Assembly (NCBI GenBank): GCA_009103225.1
Contig: RHPI01001618.1
Coordinates: forward strand, 1 to 32,179
Length of the DNA stretch: 32,179 bases
DNA from: Chlorokybus atmophyticus
Lineage: Eukaryota; Streptophyta; Chlorokybophyceae; Chlorokybales; Chlorokybaceae
Direction of reading: 5' to 3'
Below are positions 1 to 8,318 of this stretch, piece by piece. A model generated the notes under the pieces. That model saw only the letters and a program-made list of their open reading frames with translations. It made no database searches and was not told the DNA's origin. Positions within the stretch are counted from its first letter, which is position 1, and the number at the start of each line of letters is the position of its first letter. The translations under genes and the position numbers were made by a program.

Positions 1-502
1 TCACCGACCAAGGTACTGAGTTCAGAGGGGAATTCGACACCCTTTTGGACAAATGTTACATCGACCACCGCCGTACCTCGCGTGATCACCCCCAAGCCGA
101 CGGCCTCGCCGAGCGGACGGTACAGACCATCAAGAAGGCACTCCGCAAATACGTGTTGGAGTACAAGAAGGACACTTGGGATGACCACCTACCATGGGTG
201 GCCCTTGGGTATCGGTTGTCAAAACAGGCAGCTCTGCGGGAGTACAGCCCGTACTACCTGTTGTTTGGGCGACCACCATTGCTCCCCTTCCGTGCGCAAC
301 AGGAGGTGGATCGCGTCGTGAACAACCTCGACGACCCTGACTGGATGCACCACGACATCACCACGCGCGCCGCACTTTTCGAGCGCACCGTCCCCATGGC
401 CTTCAACAATCTGCGCATCGCGCAGCATCGCGACACGCTGCGCTACGAGCGCGTACGTAGCGGCTTTTACAAGGAGCGCCAACGGCGATTCCAAGCGGGG
501 GA
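1..502 (+). mobile_element. Partial Ty3/gypsy integrase (contig-end copy)
   Basis: An open frame runs through this stretch and reads the integrase catalytic core from the second catalytic Asp (TDQGTEF) through the catalytic Glu (GLAERTVQ) and on into the C-terminal part. It matches 4549-5050 base for base at a constant offset of 4548, except for one change (G at 437, A at 4985). The copy stops at the N at 503, beyond which the sequence switches to protease/methyltransferase coding sequence. It is either the end of an upstream sister element or the same locus placed twice by the assembler. The near identity and the position at a gap favour the second. Confidence 0.85.
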
Positions 503-503
503 N
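503..503. other. Assembly gap (single N)
   Basis: A single N separates an integrase fragment from sequence that starts inside a protease. The few bases around it (ga-N-ctt) fit both sides, as expected for a scaffold join on a short chance overlap. The two sides should not be read as one continuous gene. Confidence 0.9.
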
Positions 504-504
504 C

Positions 505-2262
505 TTCCTCGCGCGGTCCCTAGGCATAACCAGTTCCGACTTGGTGCCTTGCCCGTACGTGTTGGACACTGCCACAGGTAGCCGAGATAAGGTGATGGGA
601 GTCACCAGGGAGGCCTTTTGCATTCGGTTGACAGGGCTGGACCCAACCCACACGACCGAGATCGTCCAGCAATGCGTGGTCACCAATGCCGGCTCCTTCG
701 ACTTTCTGCTTGGGCAGGATTTCAACTTCCCTGTGGGCATGGGCCTCGACTGCTGGACAGAACGAGCGTGGTTTCGGCCACATTGGGATGAGGACGACGG
801 AGAGGTACAGGGCTTCCTGCCTCTCGAGTTGGTCTCGCGCACGCGCGCCCAACGCAAAATGGCTGCCATGGCCACACACAGACACGCCCGCACCCGGAAG
901 GCTGTAATGGCCATATACGACGGTGCTCGGACGCAAGTCGCTGCTGGTGCCACAACCCCGTGTCAAACCGGCGACCCCTCTCCCATCCCGTACAACGAGG
1001 AGCAGGAGGATGCCACCGTGGAAGTAGCATTACAAGACCCAGCTGAACGGCGCTGGCGCGCACAGGTGGACGCACACATCTTGCTCAGCCACCCACTGAT
1101 TACCACGCGCTTCCCCAACTACCGAAGCCACGTCAAGGTGCAGGACCACCATATGGTGGCCACCGGAGTGGTGGAATTCCACACCTTTCGCAGGCAACAG
1201 GGCATCACAGTGTTGGAGCTGTTTGGAGGCATTGGCAGTGGTCTTGCTGCAATCCTCAACACGGGCGTGAAGGTTACCAAATACTATTACTGCGACCCAG
1301 ACCCATACGCGCAAACGGGCCTCAAGCACCACCTACGCCAACTGCACACCAGGTACCCAAGGCAACTACCCCTCTCGGCGTTGCAAGGCAGCCTCAAAGC
1401 GTTGCCACAGGACATCCGGCTAATCACTGAAGATCACCTACTGTCCATCGGCAACGTCGACCTGTTAATAGCGAGATGGGAATGCCAAGGGCACTCCAGG
1501 GCAGGCAAGGGACAAGGCCTCGATAACCCTCGCTCCAGATTGTTCTGGGAGCTGATGAGGATCGTCCACCTCCTGCAACACCACCAGATCTCCAGACCTC
1601 TGGGGTACGTCATCGAAAATGTGCATTCAGAAGACGACAAGCGTCCGCACGTGGCCTCCAGCTACCGACAAGTTTGCTCCATTTTGGGGCACCCACTCAA
1701 GATGAACGCGGCACGACATGGCTCGCGCGCACATCGTGTACGTGCCAAATGGACGAACTTGGCCACCGTGGAGGAGCTCATGACCGCCGAATACACGCGC
1801 AGCGCCCGGCCGCGCAACCTGCTGGTCGACGACATCCTTGACCCCGGCCGCACAGCGCAACCTGTCCTGCATCATGACCACCACCACTTCTACCAGTGCA
1901 ATCAGCCTGGTCAGCCCCGTCGCGCACTCCCCACATTGGTGTCCTACCCGGGCTCCTACGCATTTCGGAACAATGGTGACGGGATGGTATTTGATGCGGC
2001 CACCAACACGCTGGAAGAACCCAACGCACGCGAACGTGAACGCGCCATGGGTTTCTTCCCCAACAGCATCACAGGTTCATCGCTGACGGACAATCAGCAA
2101 TGCCAGCTGCTTGGGCGCGCCATGGACCAGAACAGCATGGTATGGCTGCTGGAGCTGAGCTTCGCGTTGCAGGACCGCCACGTGTCCTTCGAGGATCTCG
2201 AACACTTGGGGCAGCTCACACAGCTCTCGAGGTGGTCCACATGGAGGAGCAAGCGGCAGTGA
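505..2262 (+). CDS. Retrotransposon polyprotein: protease tail plus DNMT3-like cytosine-C5 DNA methyltransferase
   Basis: The frame is open from the gap at 503 to a TGA at 2260-2262 (586 codons) and has lost its 5' end. Residues about 1-75 look like the C-terminal half of a retroviral-type aspartic protease: FLARSLG, then DFLLGQDF at about 66-73. The DTG/DSG active-site loop would lie upstream and is missing. From about residue 230 a cytosine-C5 methyltransferase follows: motif I VLELFGGIGSG (236-246, SAM binding), motif IV WECQGHS with the nucleophile Cys327, motif VI IENV with Glu371, an RVRAKW stretch fitting motif VIII, and a C-terminal block with RERAMGFFP and LLGRAM (about 507-555) like the end of DNMT3/DRM-type enzymes. 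It would transfer methyl groups from SAM to cytosine in DNA. Motif IV has Glu where Pro is usual. RT/integrase follows in the -1 frame. Methyltransferases in LTR retrotransposons are known in charophytes and dinoflagellates; membership of that group is inferred. Confidence 0.88.
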   Translation, partial: FLARSLGITSSDLVPCPYVLDTATGSRDKVMGVTREAFCIRLTGLDPTHTTEIVQQCVVTNAGSFDFLLGQDFNFPVGMGLDCWTERAWFRPHWDEDDGEVQGFLPLELVSRTRAQRKMAAMATHRHARTRKAVMAIYDGARTQVAAGATTPCQTGDPSPIPYNEEQEDATVEVALQDPAERRWRAQVDAHILLSHPLITTRFPNYRSHVKVQDHHMVATGVVEFHTFRRQQGITVLELFGGIGSGLAAILNTGVKVTKYYYCDPDPYAQTGLKHHLRQLHTRYPRQLPLSALQGSLKALPQDIRLITEDHLLSIGNVDLLIARWECQGHSRAGKGQGLDNPRSRLFWELMRIVHLLQHHQISRPLGYVIENVHSEDDKRPHVASSYRQVCSILGHPLKMNAARHGSRAHRVRAKWTNLATVEELMTAEYTRSARPRNLLVDDILDPGRTAQPVLHHDHHHFYQCNQPGQPRRALPTLVSYPGSYAFRNNGDGMVFDAATNTLEEPNARERERAMGFFPNSITGSSLTDNQQCQLLGRAMDQNSMVWLLELSFALQDRHVSFEDLEHLGQLTQLSRWSTWRSKRQ

Positions 2263-5200
2263 CAGTGGAGGACATTCCTGTGGTTGCCAATGCAACCTCC
2301 TGGGACCATGCCATTGGCCCGGTGGCCACGGAAGACACTCGAGAGAAGCTGGAGGCTCTCCTCGATAAATGGAGGAGCCAATTCAGCTTCAATGTGAAGG
2401 AATTGGGTACATGTTCGGTGTACCAGATGAACATCGAGCTAGTGGACACTGAGCCGGTGTTCCGGCGACAATACAGGCTCTCCAAGTTGGAAGAAGACTT
2501 GGTGGAACAGAGATGTAAGGCACTGCTGGATGCAGGCCTTATCGAAGAGTCCACATCGGACTTCGCAGCAGCAACCGTCATGCCCCTGAAGAAGGATTCA
2601 GCGGGCAACTGGACAGAGCGACGCATGTGTGGCGACTACCGTCCCCTCAACAACAAGACTAAGCAAGACCGGTACCCCATGCCCACAGCAGAGGGTATTT
2701 TTGATGATGTAGGAGACTGCACAGTCTTCAGCATCCTGGACATGCGTCAGGGGTACAACCAGATCGCCATCAAGGACGAGGACAAACACAAGACCTCCTT
2801 CTGGGGCAACCGCCAGTTGTACCAATGGAAGGTAATGCCGTTCGGGCTGAAGAATGCCCCCGCCAAGTTTCAACGCGTCATGGACAAGGCCTTGAAGGGG
2901 TTGGACTGCGCGCGGTGCTACATCGATGACATCCTCATCTTCAGCCGCAGCAACGAGGAGCATCTTCAGCACATCGAAGCGGTGCTGGAACGACTCAAGG
3001 GAGTGGGGATGACCGTACACCCCGACAAGTGTACCTTCTTCACCCACAAGGTGCCGTACTTAGGGCACATGATTGTGCCTCATGGTGTGTATGTGCAGCA
3101 GGCAAAAGTAGAGGCTCTGGCAGCTATCCCTGCCCCGACCGACCTCACGCGCCTGCGCGCTTTCTTGGGGCTTGCCAACTATTATCGCCGATTCGTGAAG
3201 GACTTCGCGAAGATCGCAAGGCCCCTCAACGAGCTACTGAAAAAGGAGGTGGAGTTCGCGTGGAAGGAGCCGCAACAGCAGGCCTTCGAGGAGTTGAAGA
3301 GCAGACTCACCAGCGCTCCCATCCTTCAACGTCCGGACTACGCCAAGCCTTTCATCCTTCACACCGACTGGAGCAAGCTGGGGATGGGAGCGGTGCTGGT
3401 GCAGCACGATGAGCACAAGAAGGAGCGGGTGGTGGCATACGCCAGCCGAAGCAACAACAGCGCCGAGGCCAACTACAGCAGCTATGAAGGGGAATGCCTC
3501 GCTGCAGTGTGGGCCATCTCCTTCTTCCGACCTTTCCTTTTTGGTCGACAGTTCCAACTGATCACCGATCATCAGCCCCTCAAGTGGTTGATGACCAACC
3601 AACATCTGACAGGGAAACTTGCTCGATGGGCCCTGCTGTTACAAGAATACGACTTTGAGATTGACCACCGCGCTGGCCTCACCAACCAAGACGCCGATGG
3701 CCTCAGTCGCAACCCCCACCTCAGCACCAACGACGCAACTGGAGCGCGGCATGAGCTCATCCCAGCAGCAACAGTTCCCACCATGGCAACCATGTTCGCT
3801 GCTGCCGCGTTGCGCTCAGGGCGCAAGACCAACACCACAACCTCAGCAGTGGTAGAGGAGATTCCTGCCCTCGAGTCTACCGACCCTGCAACAATCACAC
3901 CCTTGGGAGACGCCCACGCCGCCGACGTTGACGTCGATGACACAGAGCCGGCGTCCACTGACACCAGGCAGGACATATGGCACGACAAGCCATCACTCTC
4001 CTTTCTTCAACGTGGCCATCTCCCCTCTGGCATGAGCGCTCGAGAGAAGGACCGGGTCAACCAACGCACCCGTCACTATCGCTGGGCAGGTGACAAGCTG
4101 TATCGCCGCTTCCACGGCGAAGACAAGGAAGTGCCGACACCAGTCACGCGCAAGGACATCATCGCTTCCCTCCACACTGAGCTTGGACACTTTGGTGTCA
4201 AGCGCACAGTCAGTCTAGTGAGAGCACAGTATTGGTGGTATGGATTAACAAAACAGGTGCAAAGGTTCGTCAGTCACTGCCAGCAGTGTGACATGGTGCG
4301 CGCCAGCCTCAACACGCGTAGCGCCACCTTGCACCCACTCCCCATCTCCGGTCTCTTTTACCGGTGGGGACTCGACATCTTGGGGGACTTGGCACCCTCA
4401 GCACGTGGCAACCGTTACATCCTGGTCATGATTGAGCACTGCTCCAAATGGGTGGAGCTGGTGCCATTACCCAACAAGAGCAGCAGGGGGGTGTCTCAAG
4501 CCTTCCTCTCTTACGTTCTCAGCCGCTTTGGCAGCTGCGCCGAGGTCATCACCGACCAAGGTACTGAGTTCAGAGGGGAATTCGACACCCTTTTGGACAA
4601 ATGTTACATCGACCACCGCCGTACCTCGCGTGATCACCCCCAAGCCGACGGCCTCGCCGAGCGGACGGTACAGACCATCAAGAAGGCACTCCGCAAATAC
4701 GTGTTGGAGTACAAGAAGGACACTTGGGATGACCACCTACCATGGGTGGCCCTTGGGTATCGGTTGTCAAAACAGGCAGCTCTGCGGGAGTACAGCCCGT
4801 ACTACCTGTTGTTTGGGCGACCACCATTGCTCCCCTTCCGTGCGCAACAGGAGGTGGATCGCGTCGTGAACAACCTCGACGACCCTGACTGGATGCACCA
4901 CGACATCACCACGCGCGCCGCACTTTTCGAGCGCACCGTCCCCATGGCCTTCAACAATCTGCGCATCGCGCAGCATCGCGACACACTGCGCTACGAGCGC
5001 GTACGTAGCGGCTTTTACAAGGAGCGCCAACGGCGATTCCAAGCGGGGGACCTTGCCTATCGCATGGCAGCCACCAAAGACACGCTTGACACCTCCGTAA
5101 GCCGCACCGTCTACAAGGTACTCAAAGTGTACCCCACAGGGGTGCTGGACCTCCTTGGTCAAAACGGAGAAAGGTTGAAGGACAACATGGTGAACTGTGC

Positions 5201-5435
5201 GCCATGTCACCTCCCTTACGTAGCTGGCTTCGGGCGTATCCAGCACCCTCGTCCTGCGCGCAGCACCCGCTGTGAACACTGCGGCAGCGCCGGCGACGAC
5301 GCACTTATGATGCTCTGCGATGGCTGCAACAAAGGCCTGCATTGCTACTGCCTGGAGCCACCTTTGGACACGATACCTATGGAAGAATATTGGTGCGACG
5401 ACTGCCGTACCAACGGCCCTCCTCACTTGCGCTAG
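2241..5435 (+). CDS. Ty3/gypsy pol: reverse transcriptase, RNase H, integrase with C-terminal PHD finger
   Basis: This frame is open from 2040 to the TAG at 5433-5435 and overlaps the methyltransferase frame by about 220 bases in the -1 register. The ATG at 2241 is used here because upstream codons overlay methyltransferase sequence; ribosomal frameshifting would make an ATG unnecessary. Numbered from 2241: the RT fingers/palm contain RMCGDYRPLN and the catalytic YIDD (227-230). RNase H has Asp376 (HTDWS), Glu418 (GECLA) and Asp443 (ITDHQ). Integrase has an HHCC zinc finger (HTELGH, then CQQC), Asp712, Asp772 and Glu807; the Asp-Glu spacing is 34 residues rather than the usual 35. A complete C4HC3 PHD finger follows at 1011-1055 (CEHC, CDGC, HCYC, YWCDDC). 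No stop or frameshift is seen, so the protein looks functional. A PHD in this place is analogous to the chromodomain of chromoviruses and may direct integration to marked histones (inference). Confidence 0.93.
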   Translation: MEEQAAVTVEDIPVVANATSWDHAIGPVATEDTREKLEALLDKWRSQFSFNVKELGTCSVYQMNIELVDTEPVFRRQYRLSKLEEDLVEQRCKALLDAGLIEESTSDFAAATVMPLKKDSAGNWTERRMCGDYRPLNNKTKQDRYPMPTAEGIFDDVGDCTVFSILDMRQGYNQIAIKDEDKHKTSFWGNRQLYQWKVMPFGLKNAPAKFQRVMDKALKGLDCARCYIDDILIFSRSNEEHLQHIEAVLERLKGVGMTVHPDKCTFFTHKVPYLGHMIVPHGVYVQQAKVEALAAIPAPTDLTRLRAFLGLANYYRRFVKDFAKIARPLNELLKKEVEFAWKEPQQQAFEELKSRLTSAPILQRPDYAKPFILHTDWSKLGMGAVLVQHDEHKKERVVAYASRSNNSAEANYSSYEGECLAAVWAISFFRPFLFGRQFQLITDHQPLKWLMTNQHLTGKLARWALLLQEYDFEIDHRAGLTNQDADGLSRNPHLSTNDATGARHELIPAATVPTMATMFAAAALRSGRKTNTTTSAVVEEIPALESTDPATITPLGDAHAADVDVDDTEPASTDTRQDIWHDKPSLSFLQRGHLPSGMSAREKDRVNQRTRHYRWAGDKLYRRFHGEDKEVPTPVTRKDIIASLHTELGHFGVKRTVSLVRAQYWWYGLTKQVQRFVSHCQQCDMVRASLNTRSATLHPLPISGLFYRWGLDILGDLAPSARGNRYILVMIEHCSKWVELVPLPNKSSRGVSQAFLSYVLSRFGSCAEVITDQGTEFRGEFDTLLDKCYIDHRRTSRDHPQADGLAERTVQTIKKALRKYVLEYKKDTWDDHLPWVALGYRLSKQAALREYSPYYLLFGRPPLLPFRAQQEVDRVVNNLDDPDWMHHDITTRAALFERTVPMAFNNLRIAQHRDTLRYERVRSGFYKERQRRFQAGDLAYRMAATKDTLDTSVSRTVYKVLKVYPTGVLDLLGQNGERLKDNMVNCAPCHLPYVAGFGRIQHPRPARSTRCEHCGSAGDDALMMLCDGCNKGLHCYCLEPPLDTIPMEEYWCDDCRTNGPPHLR

Positions 5436-5472
5436 TAGCTGAGCTCTGGAGCTGGAACCTTCCCCAGAGCCC

Positions 5473-5480
5473 AGGGGGGG
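5473..5480 (+). promoter_or_regulatory. Polypurine tract (plus-strand primer)
   Basis: A purine run (A followed by seven G's) lies 38 bases after the pol stop codon, directly before a TG dinucleotide. This is the expected place and composition for the polypurine tract of an LTR retrotransposon, with the 3' LTR starting at 5481. Confidence 0.6.
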
Positions 5481-5723
5481 TGGCTTGTTGACTTTGTATG
5501 CTACAACACAACATGTTCTTAGGGAAAACACCGACTCCACCTGCCCGTACTACTCAGCAGCAGCACCCCAGCTGCACAAAGCACTTGTCACCATGAGGAG
5601 GGAGGTCATCTTTCTGTTCTTGCTACGCGTCACCCAGGTGGCGCAGCAGCATGTCCAGCACAATATGGCTGTCCATGCAGCTGTCCGAGACAGCGTGACC
5701 CTCGACTCTCCTCGACCCGACAG
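5481..5723 (+). repeat. Start of 3' LTR, truncated
   Basis: The sequence begins TGGCTTGTTGAC right after the polypurine tract and has no coding character. About 240 bases later it changes abruptly into RT-coding sequence (homology to position 3008 starts at 5723). No CA end, R region or second LTR copy can be identified, so only the left boundary is supported. The first 15 bases counted from 5480 recur at 28483-28497, upstream of the Gag frame. Confidence 0.45.
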
Positions 5724-6901
5724 ATGACCGTACACCCCGACAAGTGTACCTTCTTCACCCACAAGGTGCCGTACTTAGGGCACATGATTGTGCCCCATGG
5801 TGTGTATGTGCAGCAAGCAAAAGTAGAGGCTCTGGCAGCTATCCCTGCCCCGACAGACCTCACACGCCTGCGCGCTTTCTTGGGACTTGCCAACTACTAT
5901 CGCCGGTTCGTGAAGGACTTCGCGAAGATCGCAAGGCCCCTCAACGAGCTATTGAAGAAAGAGGTGGAGTTCGCGTGGAAGGAGCCGCAACAGCAGGCCT
6001 TCGAGAAGCTGAAGAGCAGGCTCACCAGCGCTCCCATTCTTCAACGTCCGGAATACGCCAAGCCTTTCATCCTTCACACCGACTGGAGCAAGCTGGGGAT
6101 GGGAGCGGTGTTGGTGCAGCACGATGAGAACAAGAAGGAACGGGTGGTGTCATACGCCAGCCGAAGCAACAACAGCGCCGAGGCCAACTACAGCAGCTAC
6201 GAAGGGGAGTGCCTCGCTGCCGTGTGGGCCATCTCCTTCTTCCGACCTTTCCTCTTTGGTCGACAATTCCAACTGATCACCGATCATCAGCCCCTCAAGT
6301 GGCTGATGACCAACCAACATCTGACAGGGAAACTTGCTCGATGGGCCCTGCTATTACAGGAATACGACTTTGAGATTGACCACCGCGCTGGCCTCACCAA
6401 CCAAGACGCCGATGGCCTCAGTCGCAACCCTCACCTCAGCACCAACGACGCAACTGGAGCGCGGCATGAGCTCATCCCTGCAGCAACAGCTCCCACCATG
6501 GCATCCATGTTTGCTGCTGCCGCGTTGCGCCTCGGGGCGCAAGACCAACACCACGGCCTCAGTAGTGGTAGAGGAGATTCCTGCCCTCGAGTTTACCGAC
6601 CCCGCGGCAACCACACCCTTGGGAGACGCCCACGCAGCCGACATGGACGTCGATGACATAGAGCTGGCGCCCATCGACACCAGGCAGGACATATGGCATG
6701 ACAAGCCATCACTCTCCTTTCTTCAAAGTGGCCATCTGCCCTCCGGCATGAGCGCTCGAGAGAAGGACCGGGTCAACCAACGCACCCGTGACTATCGATG
6801 GGCAGGTGACAAGCTGTATCGCCGCTTCCACGACGAAGACAAGGAAATGCCGACACCAGTCATGCGCGAGGGCATCATCACTTCCCTCCACACTGAACTT
6901 G
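5723..6901 (+). pseudogene. Truncated RT/RNase H/integrase fragment of the same Ty3 family
   Basis: Nearly identical to 3008-4185 of the upstream element, with scattered, often silent, differences. It starts inside RT just after the YIDD region (TVHPDKCTFF) and keeps the thumb and all of RNase H. It ends inside the integrase zinc finger at SLHTEL, where similarity to the first copy stops abruptly. One extra base near 6526-6539 (relative to about 3811-3822) shifts the frame, so the part after about 6540 is read from another register. It lacks the palm active site, integrase core and both LTRs, so it cannot be functional. The joins at 5722/5723 and 6901/6902 could be recombination scars or assembly errors. 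Confidence 0.85.
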
Positions 6902-7044
6902 CAATAACCATCACTTCTGATTGTGAAAAACTTCAATTTGAATGGAGTTGAATGACAAGTGTCCGAGATGTTGTTGTTCATGTCACCAAGGCTAGTCGTT
7001 AACCGTTAACGTTGAGCTTGTGCATCACCAGTAAGTAAGCTACT

Positions 7045-7045
<1 letters not shown>
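6902..7045. other. Unassigned sequence
   Basis: About 145 bases of AT-richer sequence follow the retrotransposon fragment up to the poly-C run. A short GTTAACCGTTAAC repeat is present near 6999-7012. I see no gene or recognisable element. Confidence 0.4.
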
Positions 7046-7106
<61 letters not shown>

Positions 7107-7107
7107 N
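7046..7107. other. Poly-C run of 61 bases and N (probable contig-end artefact)
   Basis: Sixty-one consecutive C's end at an N at 7107. A homopolymer of this length next to a gap is typical of a low-quality contig or read end rather than real sequence. On the minus strand it yields a spurious poly-glycine frame. Confidence 0.8.
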
Positions 7108-7288
7108 GGGGCCACCGCATACACCCCGCTAACACGCAGCCAGCTGGCTGGGGACGCGGCTGCTGACCGCGGTTGCGTCCCCTCCTCGTCAGCGATTGAA
7201 ATCGGTGCGACCCGAGGCGATTTCCGCGCTTGCCGTATCTGGAGAACATTCCGATATCCAAGTGGCTTCCTCCGATATTCTTGCGCTC

Positions 7289-7298
7289 AAAACCCTAG
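7289..7298 (+). promoter_or_regulatory. Telo-box-like motif upstream of eIF1
   Basis: AAAACCCTAG lies 190 bases before the eIF1 start codon. Telo-boxes (AAACCCTA) are known in plant promoters or 5' leaders of translation-machinery genes such as eEF1A and ribosomal protein genes. Place and gene class fit, but a single 8-base match can occur by chance. Confidence 0.35.
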
Positions 7299-7487
7299 CT
7301 GTGTGCCTCGGCCATAGCTGTTCTTATCGCCGCCGCCGTTGACGTTGCTCGCATCGTAGTTGTTCCCGTCGTCGGTGTCGTCTGCGTCGTGTGCATCGCT
7401 TAGTTGGAAGCGCCAGGCACCCTCTTGCCCCGCTCGCCCCCTTGCCAGCCGTTGCTTCAGCGGCGAGCATTTCCACAGCCCGCTTCT

Positions 7488-8318
7488 ATGACCGATCTTG
7501 AAGTTCAGAGCTTTGGCGGCTTTGGTAAGGGTTTGGTCTTTCGCGGCTTGTGGATGCTTGTGGATGGTGCGACCTGCTTTATGTGCTTGTGCGGCAGGCT
7601 GTATAGTTGATTCAGTCCGTCAAGGGCGCCAAGTTTGTCGGTCTGGGCTTGGCTAGCAGCTACCGAGAATTTTTAAGAGTTTCCAAGAGATTTCGCTTTG
7701 TGCGTCACACCTTCCTGCAATTAGCTAGCTTGGTGGACACTTGTCACTCGTAACCCACGTAGAGTATGCAGGCTAGAGGTCAGTCAATAGCTTTTATGAT
7801 TGCAGCGGCTGAGCAGGCTCAGCCGCTGCCGGGCTCTTGCTGATTGTTGAGGGGCTTGTCGCACTGCAAGTTATATTTCTGACTGGACAAACTGTCTGCA
7901 GATCCCTTCGCGGACGCTGAATCGGAGGACTCTGCCTCCAAGAACTACGTCCATGTCCGTGTGCAGCAGCGCAACGGCCGCAAATCGCTGACAACTGTCC
8001 AGGGCCTGCAACAGGGCTTCGACTACAAGAAGGTCTTGAAGGCTTTCAAGAAGGTCAGCCCCCGTTTCCGCATGACAATGTTGCCTAATGCACTGGATTG
8101 TTTGCAATCCGGCCGTTGTTAGACTCATTTTGGCCAACTTGGGCTAACTTGGGCATGCTGTTATTGAGCAGGAGTTCTGCTGCAACGGCACCGTCGTTGA
8201 GGACCCCGAGCTTGGGCAAGTCATTCAGCTTCAGGGCGATCAGCGCAAGAATGTGTCGCAGTTCCTGGTGCAGGAGGGGATTGTGAAGAAGGAGGTGATC
8301 AAGATCCATGGCTTCTGA
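7488..8318 (+). CDS. SUI1: Translation initiation factor eIF1 (SUI1), three exons
   Basis: Exons at 7488-7524, 7902-8053 and 8172-8318 join to 111 codons plus TGA, the usual length for eukaryotic eIF1 (about 110-113). Both introns are GT-AG (377 and 118 bases). The start is the first ATG of the reading MTDLEVQSFGGF, which fits the variable eIF1 N-terminus. Family blocks are clear: DPFADAESED, YVHVRVQQRNGRKSLTTVQG, EFCCNGTVVEDPELGQVIQL, GDQRKNVSQFL and the C-terminal IKIHGF. eIF1 binds the 40S subunit next to the P site and enforces AUG selection during scanning, acting in the cytoplasm. The protein looks intact. A telo-box-like motif lies upstream and intron 1 holds a 12-bp hairpin. No convincing polyadenylation signal was found downstream. 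Confidence 0.95.
7802..7829. repeat. 12-bp perfect hairpin in eIF1 intron 1
   Basis: Arms 7802-7813 and 7818-7829 (GCAGCGGCTGAG and its complement) enclose a CAGG tetraloop, about 70 bases before the 3' splice site. It can fold in the pre-mRNA. Any function is unknown. Confidence 0.6.

Noticed and set aside
219-953. Minus-strand 244-codon frame across the left end
   Set aside because: It is antisense to integrase and to the protease/methyltransferase frame, crosses the N at 503, and shows no family resemblance.
4767-5540. Minus-strand 257-codon frame
   Set aside because: It is a shadow of the integrase-PHD frame, which is well supported on the plus strand.
7043-7261. Minus-strand frame ending in poly-glycine
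   Set aside because: It is created by the poly-C run and crosses the N; the glycine tract is an artefact.
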